Of a stretch of DNA of 64,000 nt, positions 42,820 to 56,814 are shown piece after piece (position 1 is the stretch's first letter; each line of letters opens with the position of its first letter). The position numbers were made by a program, and so were the translations under genes. Location: assembly GCA_015499995.1 (NCBI GenBank), contig JADNRV010000064.1:62001-126000 (forward strand). The letters run 5' to 3'. The notes below the pieces were generated by a model. It was not told the origin of the DNA and ran no database searches. It saw nothing but the letters and a program-made list of their open reading frames with translations. Source of the DNA: Flammula alnicola (taxonomy: Eukaryota > Basidiomycota > Agaricomycetes > Agaricales > Strophariaceae).

Positions 42820-43340
42820 ATGAGTGCAAGCATTCGCGATTCATATACCTGTGTCTTTATCCCCCCTTCCGACGACTTACCTTTGGAGTTTGCACTCGAC
42901 TTTCACTTCAAGGGAAACCCGATCCACCCTGCTCTTATTTGTCCCCGGAAGACGGAACATGTTTCAGCGGTTCATCGTAGTACTGGTCAATGGATTTCTA
43001 ATGCCAGATATTTCCGACACTGCGCGCACCAGTAGTTGTAATACTTTTCAAGACCGGTAAGTCCTATAGCCATTTACCATAGTATTTTTATAATCTGGTC
43101 TCTCTTCAGATATGATGACATACCTCACTGTTTTTATAATACAACCACTTCATAATGGACGGGACATTACTTTGATATGTAGGGCTTGATGTGTGCAGGA
43201 GTCACTGCCTTCCCCATATGATCTCCCCGCTTCTCTTCCACCGTCGTCCAAGTTGCACATTTGCTCAAGGCATCTCAGCCCAAGGCCGTAATATTTGATC
43301 CTGGGACTCAACTCCTTTCAATCCAAGCGCTCGAGGAATG
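42820..43340 (+). pseudogene. Adenylate-forming enzyme remnant (arm B copy)
   Basis: Copy of the fragment at 10418-9850. The ATG at 42820 opens MSASIRDSYTCVFIPPSDDL, then EFALDFHFKGNPIHPALICP. A 29-bp stretch present in arm A (between GAACATGTTT and CAGCGGTTCATCG) is missing near 42965, which shifts the frame. After the intron, AGVTAFPI is followed by another indel before SPRFSST. No further domain follows, so it is a clear pseudogene. Confidence 0.75.
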
Positions 43341-44485
43341 TATGTGAGCCTTCCAGCAACCTTGGAAACTGTATTAACCAGTTATCAAATCTACGACATG
43401 TTCATAACAAAACTTGGGAACTTGGGCCTCCTGGACAAAATACTGTTGTACCTGGATTTGCTTCTGTTGTACTACCTTTTGTTTTGTGATTTTCCTTGGA
43501 CTCATAGCTCAGTTGTTCCCGTTAGTAGTCTGCACAATCCATCACTAGTCAGAACACTAACGTGTGCCGTTCCATGACTAGGCCCAATACATGTGTGTCG
43601 TAAGTCTAGAAGTTATCACTCAGAAACGCTCATTCAAGACTATTATAGTATACTAAGTATCTCACAGCTTTCGTCGCTCAGATGTTAGTACGCTCTATGC
43701 CCATCAGGTCCAGATTTACTAAACCTCATTGTCTTTTCCTAGACTTTTCTTAAATCGTATCTGGATTGGTAGTAGGCTCTTCAGGCAGCTATTTTCCCCA
43801 CCTTTTTTTAACGAATTGGATTTGTCGCCTCGCAGTCAGCAGAAATATGGGAAGGAGCCTCTGTTTCTTTGTTGTGCCGCACCTGCTCCAGCTATTGCCA
43901 ATTGGTGTTGTGGCGGAATGCCTTACTACTGGAGCCTACGACCAAGGACACTGGTGCGGCGCAGGCGCGTGCGGTGTCGGAATGGCTTTTTCTGCTTCTG
44001 CGGGCGTGTAGGACCCTGCGCGCAGACGTGCACGCGCATCCGCATGCCTGAATGTGTGCGCCTCGGAGTCTCAGTCTCCAAAGAATCCGACTGTGATTAT
44101 TGGACACGAGCCTGAGTTGCCTAAACCCGAGTCTAAGTAGGACGCAGTCACGGCGTCCAATTGTAATGAATTATACCTCCTTCACCTGCAGTCGCAATAT
44201 GTGTACAGTCTTCGAAGTCCCTCCAGCCAACTAGCCAAGTAAAAGTTCTCCTCAACCAATCAAACCCGATCACAGGAGTCTTACCCCATGCCTCTCGGAG
44301 TAGCTCCAAGAAAGAGGACCAGTACAACGATTTTCGCATTCAGAGAAAAGCAGAAAGAAGGTACACGACAGCAGGCGCGTAGATAGATATTACAGAAGAT
44401 AGAAAGAAAGAGGAAAGGTTTAAGGAAGAGCGCAATTCAAGCTTCCGAAACCGGAACTATAAGTTCCAACTCGGAGTCAGACACT
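43341..44485. other. No recognised gene
   Basis: Open frames at 43729-44115 and 43766-44011 (plus) and 44148-44339 (minus) encode Cys/Arg-rich or Trp-rich peptides I cannot place. The stretch joins the end of arm B to the 3' side of the BolA gene. Confidence 0.35.
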
Positions 44486-45023
44486 TAAGACGCCGAGGCT
44501 TTCGCCTGCAATTCCTCGTACTGCGCCGGGGTATATGTTTTCTACGACGCAAAGCAATGGCATGTCAATGTCCGTCCACAAATAAATAAACGAGAACAGG
44601 CGGCTCTGTACCTGCGAGAAGGCGTGCATTTGCGCAATCTGGTCCTTCAGGAGCTCGTTAACTGCGAATTCAAAGCGAAACAATGTCAATATTTGGTCTC
44701 AGGCTCGATTACATATACAAGGAGGAGGAGCAACGTACCCATGCGGTGCCGGGCGAGCGTCGTCTTTCCTTGGAAGGCCTGCCATCCATCACCGTCGTAC
44801 CAGGATTTCAAAGACAATTGAATACAAAGCATGGAAATTGAGCGCATGTAAAAATCAGACACAGGACAGTATCGTGCAAGCGGGTTTTAAAGACGGTTAC
44901 CTCGCTGACGAGAACGATGGCGTAACTCTCGCCGCACCCGCTGGACTGGTCCTCGATCTCGAGGTGGGTGACGGGGATGGCGCGCTTGATGGCCTTCTCG
45001 AGGGCGATGGTGTTGATGGGCAT
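44486..45023 (-). CDS. BolA-family protein (BOLA2/Fra2-like)
   Basis: Small BolA domain protein that partners monothiol glutaredoxins in Fe-S cluster handling and iron sensing. The start at 45023 gives MPINTIALEKAIKRAIPVTH, followed by LEIEDQSSGCGESYAIVLVS with the BolA Cys. The next exon, near 44810-44740, encodes AFQGKTTLARHRM. VNELLKDQIAQMHAFSQ follows at 44670-44610, containing the conserved MHAFSQ His. The last exon is KTYTPAQYEELQAKASAS, ending in a TAA at 44486. The frame upstream of 45023 is open, but BOLA2 proteins normally begin here. It lies head to head with the FluG-like gene. Confidence 0.87.
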
Positions 45024-45290
45024 TGCGGGTTCCTGCGTAGCTAATGTGTCTGAGACGAGCAGAGGTGTTTGGGATAAGAGGGGTGTGCTTACGGGCTGAA
45101 TATACTTGAGTACACTATTAGTACGACTTGGGACGGCGGACAGACTTGGACGCGCGTTAAAGTTAAGTAGGAGGGAAGAGCTATCTGATCTGATAAGATG
45201 CTCCGCCCATTCCATTCCTCACGCGAGGTTTACCACGGGTCCGGTAACTTGATTGTACCCGATTCATACTTATTCACAATCGCGTTTATT

Positions 45291-45323
45291 CTTATCTTAT
45301 CTAAGTATCTAAGGTATCTAAAG
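45291..45323 (-). promoter_or_regulatory. Cluster of GATA-factor-type sites between BolA and FluG-like genes
   Basis: Read on the minus strand this stretch contains GATAAG twice and AGATAC twice in 33 bp, and a further GATAAG lies near 45192. Fungal GATA factors regulating nitrogen or iron use bind HGATAR. The site is about 45 bp before the FluG-like start and within the divergent 343-bp promoter. Function is inferred from motif density only. Confidence 0.4.
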
Positions 45324-45366
45324 ACAACTCTGCCTTAGCAGCACCTTCCTCTCGTCCACGTCCACG

Positions 45367-46895
45367 ATGTCAGAGTTAGACCTCGCTATGCGCTTCCCAC
45401 AGCTGCACAAAGCCGCCTTCACCCAGCCCGCGATCGACAACCACGCGCACCCCCTGCTGCGCGAGGCGTTCCGCGACAGCGTGCCCTTCGAGGGGCTCAT
45501 CTCCGAAGCCTCCGGCGAGGCGCTGACGCAGGACGCCGTACACACGATGGCAGCGTTCCGTGCGACGAAGCAGCTCGCAGCGCTGTTCGGCCTCGATACA
45601 AAGGCCAGGGAAAACGGGGACGTCTCGTGGGCCGAGGTCAAAGCGCACCGCGCGGGGATGGCGTATACGGATCTGTGCGGGTTGTGTTTCCGCGACGCGG
45701 GGATTCACTGTATCTTCATCGATGATGGGCTTGGGGGCGTCAAGGAGATGGCGGAGGAGTACAAGTGGCATGACCGGCTTACGCCTGCGCGTACGAAGAG
45801 GATCGTGCGTGTGGAGATCGAGGCTGAGGTGCGTGATCCGTCCCTACCCTGGGATGAATTCGTGATGGCGGCGCGGAGGTTAATTGACGATCTGCAGGCG
45901 ATCCTGAAAGAGATCTTCGAATCGTACTCGGACGCCTTCGCAAGCAGTCCTAAATCGACTACGAGATCGATGCTCGAGTCGTTCGAGGGCAGCTGGAGAA
46001 GAGTTTGACTAAGAGCGCAGAGCATCCGGACGTCGTTGGGTTCAAGTCGATCGTGTGCTACCGCACGGGGATGAATGTGTCTGTGTCAGGCAGCACGGAG
46101 AAAGGAGGAGGCGTTATTGGATGTGTACTATATGCTGAAGGAGAAGGGCAGTATCCGCCTCGCGCACAAGGCGCTCAATGACGAGGTCGTGAGGATCGCG
46201 CTGGGCGTGGCGGGAGATGCAAGATACCAGGTAAGACTCTGCTTTTGTTGCGGAAGAGATATGATGGGTGTTATCGTGCAGTGCAATTCCATACCGGTCT
46301 CGGGGACAGCGACATCACGCTCGCACTCTCCTCTCCGGCACACCTGCAGCCGATTATCAAGAAATTCAAGGACACGACATTCGTGCTGCTGCATTCGTCC
46401 TATCCATATACACGCGATGCGGGGTATCTGACTGCCGTGTACCGCAACGTGTATCTGGACTTTGGTGAGGTAAGCCAGCCGCGATGATGTGCAGTCACAA
46501 GAACTTGGGTTCTATTGATGATTGCGTGTACTGTAGGTGTTTCCGTTTGTGTCCGGGGACGGACAGCGGACGATCATACGTCAGGTGCTGGAATTGAGTC
46601 CGACGAACAAGATCTGTGGTCCAGTAAGCAATGGATTTACCGGTATGGCAGAATGCTATATTTGTTTTTTGTGCAGGTGACGGACATTGGTGGCCAGAGT
46701 CGTATTACCTGGGAGTGTATCAAGCGCGAGAGGCGCTGTTCGAGGTGGGCGCTAGCTACTAGAAAGTACTAGAAGTATACTGAGATCGAACAGGTTTGGC
46801 AGAACAAGTTGGGCGTGGAGAGCTGACAGAGACGATGGCGTCAAATAGTCGAGAATGCACTATACAACAACTCGGCGAGGGTGTACAAGGTGTAG
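45367..46895 (+). CDS. FluG-like amidohydrolase (amidohydrolase-2 family), frame-broken as given
   Basis: Metal-dependent hydrolase of the amidohydrolase-2 type, resembling the N-terminal half of FluG/nodulin-type proteins; no glutamine synthetase half is present. It starts MSELDLAMRFPQLHKAAFTQ, then IDNHAHPLL (metal-binding HxH), HCIFIDDGLGGVKEMAEEYK and WHDRLTPARTKRIVRVE. Later blocks are EALLDVYYMLKEKGSIRLAH, FHTGLGDSDITLALSSPAHL, TTFVLLHSSYPYTRDAGYL, YLDFGE, VSGDGQRTIIRQVLEL, the joined WSSDGHWWPESYYLG, and a C-terminus ending ARVYKV at 46895. Linking them requires extra bases near 45991, 46090, 46220, 46610 and 46840. Either several single-base losses are real or the sequence is imperfect. 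Confidence 0.7.
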
Positions 46896-46965
46896 AATAG
46901 AATGACATGGAAATGCCAGCAGCAGTTTGACAGAGGGAGTGATCACATGATATGGCCACGTCTGA

Positions 46966-46976
46966 GTGACACGTCA
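46966..46976. promoter_or_regulatory. Candidate unfolded-protein-response element upstream of BiP
   Basis: GTGACACGTCA (complement TGACGTGTCAC) is an ACGT-core bZIP site of the type bound by Hac1/XBP1-like factors. A GGCCACG lies 10 bp upstream. It is about 62 bp before the BiP start, and ER Hsp70 genes are standard UPR targets. Not tested. Confidence 0.4.
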
Positions 46977-46983
46977 TTTGCTG

Positions 46984-46992
46984 GATAAATAG
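46984..46992 (+). promoter_or_regulatory. TATA-like box of the BiP gene
   Basis: GATAAATAG lies 46 bp before the ATG at 47038, followed by a T-rich tract. Spacing is plausible for a short 5' leader. Confidence 0.4.
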
Positions 46993-47037
46993 GCGGGCTC
47001 TTTTTTTTCTTTCTGCAAAACTACGACCACTACCATC

Positions 47038-49597
<2,560 letters not shown>

Positions 49598-50059
49598 TTT
49601 TTTATTGACGCTGAGTACGTAGCAGCTGGATGGGCGATGGGCGGATGGCGCTCTGGGCAGGTGAAAAATGTTGCATTCGATAAGCGAGCAAGTTTACTTG
49701 GCTAGATTAGCTGGAGGCACTTAATTATATATAACGTGAATACACAAGCATTTCATACCCAGTGGTCATTAGATCGATTTCCGCTATTCCTTCACAACGA
49801 CGGATTTGAAGATGATCTTGGAATAATAACAAGGGTCCAGTGCATGTCAGCCGCCGTGCGCCTATATTTCTGCCAGTCGGTTCTTCAAGCAAGCTGCACC
49901 AAGCAAGCAATACTTAGTGCAGCCTGGAGACTCTGGGAGACCAGTGATCAATAATCCGATATTGTTCCGGCTGTGACGTCAAAACATGTAACAAGTCTTA
50001 AAGCTGTTCCGTGAGTTTGAGTCCGCTGTCCACCCATACTATCCCGCCCACGATCTCCT
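49598..50059. other. Intergenic, no gene recognised
   Basis: It holds the 3' flank of BiP and the 5' flank of the F-box gene. A frame at 49736-49954 resembles nothing known. Confidence 0.35.
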
Positions 50060-51603
50060 CAATGGCTGATATACTTTCCCTTGCTCCAGAAACTATACAA
50101 GAGATATATTCCAAGGTATGCATGTCATCCGTGGCTTTTTTCCATTGGGAGGATATGGCCGACTTGGCAAGCACTAATCTGATTTACATAACATAGCTCG
50201 ACCAAAAATAACAGGACTCTGCGCCTTGTCTGCCGTAAAATGAGCTTTGCTGTCGAGCCTCTCGTGTTGTCGAATCTGTCAATCAACTTAAGCCCAGACA
50301 TTTCAAGTTTCCACCCTACAATAGATAAATTGAAGGCCTACGCGGAGCACAGGACCAGAGCTACCGATTATGTTCGGACCATGTCCATTTATCATTTCTC
50401 GCCTCCAAGCGAAGATAGAGGATACAGGTTACGGACATCCTCGGATAACGCTTATTGGTGTCTGAGAAGCCGTCACCGAGGTAATAAAGACTTACAAGTC
50501 GCGCTTTCTGCCGCACTGTCAGAACTGAAAAATCTGCGGGCTCTTTCGTGAGTAATAGTATGGACTTTCGGACCAACTTCCATATGATGAAATTGACTTG
50601 CAGATGGTGTGTTTATTATGATATTGGAATATTTGAAACCGTTTCCGAGTTTCTATCGACTCGACGCATCCCCGACCTTTCTATCTCTTTCATCTCTGAT
50701 GGAAAATATCCTAAATCATCCTTCCCTAATATGGTGCCGGCTGGTCTCCACAGTCTACACATCGGAGGTCATCTAGAGTTCGGCGATGATTTCGAAGAAA
50801 TAGTGGCTAATTGCAAGGAACTAGCGCCCATCGTCGAAAGTAGCCCTGGCCTAGCCAATCTATCCATCATGATTGGCAGCCTATTCCACAACCAGGAGAC
50901 CACTATGATCCCTACACTTCGCGATTTCTTGCCTAGCGCGATGGGTCGACCGCCCATGAGATTGAAATCTCTCTCCCTCGAGAATGTGCGCGTACCCTTG
51001 GACAAAACCACCTTGTACCACCTACGTTCCTTGGAATCTCTATCGATTCACTTCAATTTCAAGTACCCCCCACCTGTCCGGGACTCACCGTTTCCTATGG
51101 TATGGAATACGCTGCGGACGGCGGCATTCACTTGAAAAAGGTCAACGTCCATATCCTCGACGTTGAAGACGAGTTACTGGATTATCTTTCCTCCTATGAA
51201 GGAATCCAAGAACTTAGATTCGATAGTAGTAGTGGCTTGAGCAAATCCAGTACCGCGGAGACCGATGACGTTGCCACCCGATTTTTCTGCGAGGTCCTCC
51301 CCAATATTGCTGGAACGCTCGAGGTATTGCACCTTGGCGGTACATTTCGGGACCGATGGTGCTTTGATGAATCTTACAGAGAGGCAATCCTCAAATGCAT
51401 GCAGTTGAAAGAGTTGACGGTGTCTGTCGATGTCGACTCGCCGCAGAGCCCAGGCGTCGAGGTTCGTGTTCCATCCTTCCCATCAACAATTGATGAGCGT
51501 GTAATAATTTTTTTAGGCTTGTCTAAATGAAACAGCGGCGCATCTTCCTGATCTTCTTCGCCTCAAGCAGCTGCAAGCATCAGTTATGCCTTATATTGTG
51601 TAA
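50060..51603 (+). CDS. F-box/LRR-type protein
   Basis: It resembles the large basidiomycete family of F-box proteins with weak leucine-rich repeats, probably substrate adaptors of SCF ubiquitin ligases. The first exon, MADILSLAPETIQEIYSK, is the start of an F-box. After an intron, RTLRLVCRKMSFAVEPLV completes it. Long exons then give LRR-like strands: LPSAMGRPPMRLKSLSLENV, LYHLRSLESLSIHFNF, LDYLSSYEGIQELRFDSSSG, LEVLHLGGTF. The last exon ends LPDLLRLKQLQASVMPYIV at a TAA at 51601. Joining exon 1 to exon 2 in phase seems to need one more A in the run near 50206. The target of the protein is unknown. Confidence 0.65.
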
Positions 51604-53681
51604 CGGTCCTACAGTGCAATATATGTCTCTTGTGCTATCGACTCACGTCCTAATGGTCGGGATTTCTCAAGTGTTCAATCCACTGCATATGGGCGATGCA
51701 TACAAATTCATTCACGCTCATGTCCTAGGTGCTAACCTTAAGTAGGACAATTTTCCATGCGCCGCCGATAAGAGACGGCAGCCTGATTCGAGTCAATATA
51801 ATGCAAGGCATGCGATTCAACATAGCGAAGGGCCCTCACTCCAAATATTGGCCAGAGTGCATGGAACACAGTGCGAGGTGAACCAGCCTTGAAGAATCAG
51901 CCGTCGAGGGGTGATTTTCAAACTAGTATGTACCTCTGAGCCGCTCTTATAGGCCTGCAAGACTTCTTTCAAGTTTTTCTCTGAGTCCCCCATCTTGATG
52001 TGCGTGGGAATTCTTGAAAAGTTTCAAGAAAAAAGTTGCCGAGGCCATAACGAGTCGACGTCCACCACCCCGTCCCCTTGTTCGACGCTGCAGGAGCTTG
52101 TGTAGGTAGTTAGAGCGCGAGGACGTCTGCATCCTCGCCATCGTCTGTGTCTGCATCATCCACCTCCTCTATGCCAGCATCATGCCCATCGACAAGGGCA
52201 GCAGACGACGACGACGACGTACGCCTTGCACCCCATCCCCATTTCGAGCTCGTTGCCAAACGCGCCTTCTGGGCCGAGGATGTATAATTATGCATTGCCT
52301 CCAGCGGCGGTGCCTACTACTTCTCCTCCCGCTTCTCCCAATGTGGGGGTTGCGAATGAGGATGGGCTTCCGCATACTGTTATTGGAAATGGCAATGGTG
52401 CGAGTGCGGGTAGTGCTGCTGGGAAAGGTGGAGGTTGACCCCTCCCGAGCTGGTCTTTACACTCGACGTCCTATTCTGGACCGTTATCGCTCTCGTCACC
52501 TCGGAGCCAGTCGGCGTCTGCTACTCGGTCCAGGTCGAGGAGCAGGAATGGGAGCAGGAGCGACGAGAGCTTGGATATTGACATTGGCGTCGAAGGCATG
52601 GACGAGGAGGTTGATATTCTGCCGGCATCTGGTTCTGATAATGGCGGTGCTGGCACGGCGGCGCATAAGCCGTGTATCCTGAATGCCCTGCGATGTCGAT
52701 GAGCCATAGTCCTGGATATGGACCTTGATATAGAGATGGATTGAGAGGGTTAAGCTAGGCCGGATCTTGCAAGCTTGTGGATTTGTTCGACCTGTGAGGG
52801 GAGCAGAGCTCACTCCCCCGCATTTTACCACTCCTCGACGACGGCTTGCTCGATACTATCGGAGCAAAGGCTCTGATCTCCCATCCCTTCGACCCACCCA
52901 TCCACCACTCTGATGCCCCCGTCCGCTCATCCCAGCCTTAGGTACTCCCAGGCGGCCCGCAGTGCGCGAGTGCATGCATTGCACCGGCAGTTCTGAAGCC
53001 TCGCCCATCTCTGTAGGGGGTTCGAAGCGCCTCGTCCCGGGTTTTTCCAATTCACCACTTCGCCAACGTCTCTCCAAGCCGCACTCGTGGCTGTCGTCCG
53101 CGTCCTGTCGCGATGCTCCGCCCAGCCTCTCTCCCACGAAGCGCCATCAGTCACCCCCGCCCTCGATCATGGCCCAATGCGACGATGACGACGGCGATGA
53201 AAATGAAGGGGGCACGGTTCAGTCAACCTTGTCCAAAAGGCAACACGGATGGGTATGCAGGCGCTCTCCGTTGACTTTTGAATCGCCTCGGAACCGCATC
53301 GACGACTATGATGCTCCCCTAATTCTGATCCAGATGTTAAATGAGAGTAATGCTGCCCATAGATGGGTCGGTTCTCTGTCATGACTTCCAACCGCTTCAA
53401 ACTAGTTCTGCCAGTGTTCTGTCCCTCCCGCCTGCCCCTCTGCGACGCCACTTTTTGCTGTATACGAGACGTTCGAGACCTTTAACACATGGAAGGCTTT
53501 GCAGCATGCAAAATCAGTGTAATTCCTGCTCTTAAGTCGTTTAATACAATATCGGTGACACGGATGATACAATGCATACTGAGCAAGGCTAGGGAAGAAA
53601 AGAAAAAAATGGCATAAATGTACCAGACCCTACTAGGACATCGTACTCCTGGAGAATTGACGAGCGACCTCTGCCTGCAGC
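51604..53681. other. Gene-poor region with low-complexity frames
   Basis: Several 60-170 codon frames overlap on both strands at 52110-52830 and 52860-53450. They encode Ser/Arg/Pro-rich or acidic peptides (for example ESLDIDIGVEGMDEE). None matches a family I recognise. A decayed gene with low-complexity segments is possible, but no exon structure can be supported. Confidence 0.3.
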
Positions 53682-56030
53682 CTAACGAATAATTTTGTCT
53701 GCATCAGAAGCGATCTGTCGAACAGATGCTGCGGCTTCAGGAATAATTTGGCGGGCATCAGAAACGGAATTTGATGCAATTTCTTCGGCTTTAGGGATTG
53801 CCTTGTCAGCCTCTTTCATAGCGATTCCTTCAGCCTCTTTCTCAGCAATTGCTGCAGCAGCTTCGGCGACCCCTTCGATACCGGCTTTGAGGTTATCCTT
53901 CACGTCGCTGTTAAAGTATTCCTTTAAGACCTAGAACCGCCAGCCAAATAGTCAGCGCTGGAATCGTACGTCATGAAGAGTCAAATCACGCACCGTTGTG
54001 GGCTGGAATGTAACTTTCTGGTTCCATTCATCAGGCACCTGCTCTTCATCGTCGATATCCTGAGGGTAGGTGACTGGCCTGGGTTGAAAAGGATGAAATC
54101 TATAGCGACCGGCTTTCGCGATGATCACAGCTGTAAAGAGGGCGACCAGAGCAGCCAGGTTGATGATCGTCATTGGAATTAAAAAGCCGATGTTGGCACT
54201 CGTTACGAACCAACCGAGTACCTCGTAGTTCAATGACCCGATCACTGCGCGATTACAAGAGGAAGGCTGATTGGAGACCGTCGAGTAAATCAACCGAAGG
54301 TAGGTGGCCTATGGAACAACAACCGTGAGGATATGGATGAGATGAGGAATTGTTAACAGGACAAACCTCGTATTCAAGTATACCTTGGATCATATTCTCA
54401 TATAATCGCAGATATTGAGGGTTGGCTGATATGGCTGCAGCCCGAAAGATTTGACTCCAAAGGTAATAACTGACTCGGCGACTAGATTGGCTTGGAAATT
54501 CTGGCCCTCGGATATGATGGCCCCCAGCCCTATCAACGCATCGTTGATGAGTTCGGAAAACCTGATCGGAGAGGATGCAATTGGTGCCTCTGCTGAGAAG
54601 ATGCCTGCAGTGGACTGATACGTCACCGGAAATATGGCGGATTGTATTGGGGATACAGTGCAAGTGATATTCCCAATTGCGGTCTCATAAAAACTGAGTC
54701 CACGCAGATAGATGGAATAAGCAGACGCCTGGGACCCGCCCGGCGCTGACTGGCACGCCCAGTACGTTAGGGTATTTGGACTGTTGATCGCGTTAAAAGC
54801 CGTCGTATTCGTCAGAACTTCAGCTGCTCCGAGTTCGGTGCAGTTGGCAGTGTAATTCAGCGCCAGAGGCACGTTTGGGTCTAGTGACGCAATGACGATA
54901 GGGCTTTCTGTTTCATAGCTGCAGCTAATGTTACTGGCGAGGCCTTGATTATTGAGGGTGTAATCGAATGAAGTCATCCCTGCGACTATTTTCGGATTTG
55001 AGAACGGAGAGGGCTGGAGCGTGTTGAAGGCGGGGACGCCGTTGGGACCAATAGGCAAGACTCCTCGAACAGAACCTAAGAAATGCAGTCCATCCTTCGC
55101 ACCAAGCTGACTGAAAGTGAGACTTTGAGAGTTGTTTGAAAGCAACTCAAGAATCTACGGCGGAGTGGACAAGGAATTAGTAAAATCTTCAGTAATTTAA
55201 GCTTTTGACTAACGTTACCACGGCCAGATTCCAGGACATCGACTATTTGGTTCTCTCCAAGACAGTTGGTGTACTGCAGACCTTTATATGACTAATGACG
55301 ACATGCGGTCAGTGAGGCATTTCCTGGTATTGCTGGTATGTCTGACCTGCCAGTCACAATTGTTGGATAGAGGATGCGCTTCAAAGAAAGCGAGGCAGTC
55401 GGCAGCAGTTGATGAGAAGTCGAGCTCAGTCCCGTTGAGAATTGCCGTTCGATTGAATGGGGCTGGTGTGATAAGACTCGTGGTGCTTGAAATTAAGTGC
55501 GGAAAGGTGAATACACAAAGGACCACCAAGGCCGCAGGCCACCACCTGTTTTTGGTCATCAGATACTTAACGTCTTTCCAGCTCGTGCCCCAGGGCCAGC
55601 TTTGGTGCCTAAAAGCTAATAGCACTCTGAGGTGAAAGGGTCGAGTCGGCTTACGATACGAGACCAATTCTTGGGCAAAACGAATGATCGCGAGAGAAAA
55701 GAATGCACTGACGATCATGGAGATGATGCTGCAGATGAGCGTGATGAAGTAGGTGGTGGCGTGAGGGTTGTTTGTTACAACGTTGGCGACGTGGTTGTTC
55801 ATCTGTATACCTTTCTTAGCCCAAACCACACCAAAGAATATCCAAGGCCATATCAGCATGACGAAGATGCCCAACAGCAAAAGAAGGTCGTAGATGCTAG
55901 GTCCCGAACCGGGGGAGGGTGCCGCTTCTTCGACAGTTCGCTCTATGATAGTGTATATGAGTATGGGATTTGATATCGAGGAAACAAAGCCGACCAGAGG
56001 CATATTCTCTCTTAGATTCAGTCGGATCAT
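53682..56030 (-). CDS. Multi-pass membrane protein of unknown function
   Basis: I do not recognise a named family; the architecture is that of a fungal lineage-specific membrane protein. The start chosen is the ATG at 56030 (MIRLNLRENMPLVGFVSSIS). Predicted helices: LLLLLGIFVMLIWPWIFFGV, TYFITLICSIISMIVSAFFS and WWPAALVVLCVFTFPHLI. A large probably extracellular domain of about 300 residues follows, with several Asn-X-Ser/Thr sites (FNRTAILNGTEL, SNISCSYE, NYTANCTEL, GNITCTV) and paired cysteines. A final helix near 54190-54110 reads ANIGFLIPMTIINLAALVAL. The cytoplasmic tail ends in an Ala/Glu-rich amphipathic segment (AEAAAAIAEKEAEGIAMKEA) that could be a coiled coil, with a stop at 53682. 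There are about six exons and the frame is good. Confidence 0.65.
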
Positions 56031-56149
56031 CTGGATGGAGGGTATTGGATGTGGGATGGTGCGGAAGCTCTGGTCTCAACTGGTCCGACATTGTGTGAAC
56101 GTTGTCGTAGACTGGCGATGAATGAGACTCAAGACTGGAGAACAACTTG

Positions 56150-56785
56150 GCAAGCGGGGAGGAGGCGAATTCTTCCGTCCTTCCGACCTACACATTTTAC
56201 AAGTTGGCCACATTTTAGGAACGTGCGCATTCGGCCACTGCAGTGGACCAAATGAATGGGCCTGTCATTCGTGTCACTGTGCTATGTGGGGGCAGAGTGG
56301 AGGAATTTTCTAACGCCGGCTGCCAGAATAAATCTGGACTACAACGGGGATGTGCGTTCGGCACCAATGGCGATATTGCATTTGCCGCTTCTAGTGGTTT
56401 TGCGGGCGCCTATTGTTGGAATTCCTGATTCGAGCGCATCACATGTCCTCTGTTACTGTTTAAGCTTAAGGCTTCACCGGAACATGCTGGATGCGAGCAT
56501 TTTATGATACATTTAATTTTGATACGCAGTATAGTTTAGTGTCTATTTTTATCTTTCCCATTTACTGTAGTGCTTTTTTGTTGCATTTAAGTAGCTTGAG
56601 TAAAATATTGGACCTCGCGCGATTGCGAGGGTCGCTGTTCAACCCGAGTAAACGACTCAGACAGGTTTATTTTAACACCTATCTCATCTTGTGTCGTAAA
56701 TGAAACCATCAGCTGGACGTTCTTTCCTAGAATAACATATACTCTGCTTGGAAAGCTTCTTGACCTGGACAGGCTAGACTCTTTG
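56150..56785 (+). repeat. Direct repeat, unit 1
   Basis: It starts GCAAGCGGGGAGGAGG and shares with unit 2 CACATTTTAGGAACGTGC, GTGTCACTGTGCTATGTGG, GGCTGCCAGAATAAATC and, after about 270 bp missing from unit 2, CTTGTGTCGTAAATGAAA with CATCAGCTGGAC. It begins about 120 bp upstream of the membrane protein start. Confidence 0.8.
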
Positions 56786-56814
56786 GACAGGTAGTATGCA
56801 ATGTTAATGGTGTA

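Larger units (their letters stand above)
26976..43340 (-). repeat. Arm B of the inverted duplication, expanded by three insertions
   Basis: This is the reverse-complement partner of 9850-14731. Arm B contains a 9194-bp LTR retrotransposon, a 2381-bp TIR element and a 916-bp foldback element, none of which arm A has. Subtracting these with their duplicated target sites leaves about 3854 bp. Similarity stops near 26976 in a short GTGTCCAGTTT repeat and near 43340 inside the adenylate-forming remnant. Confidence 0.88.

Noticed and set aside
52182..52682. Arg-rich 166-codon frame as a nuclear protein
   Set aside because: Three frames are equally open across a GAC/CTC-rich stretch and no domain is recognisable.
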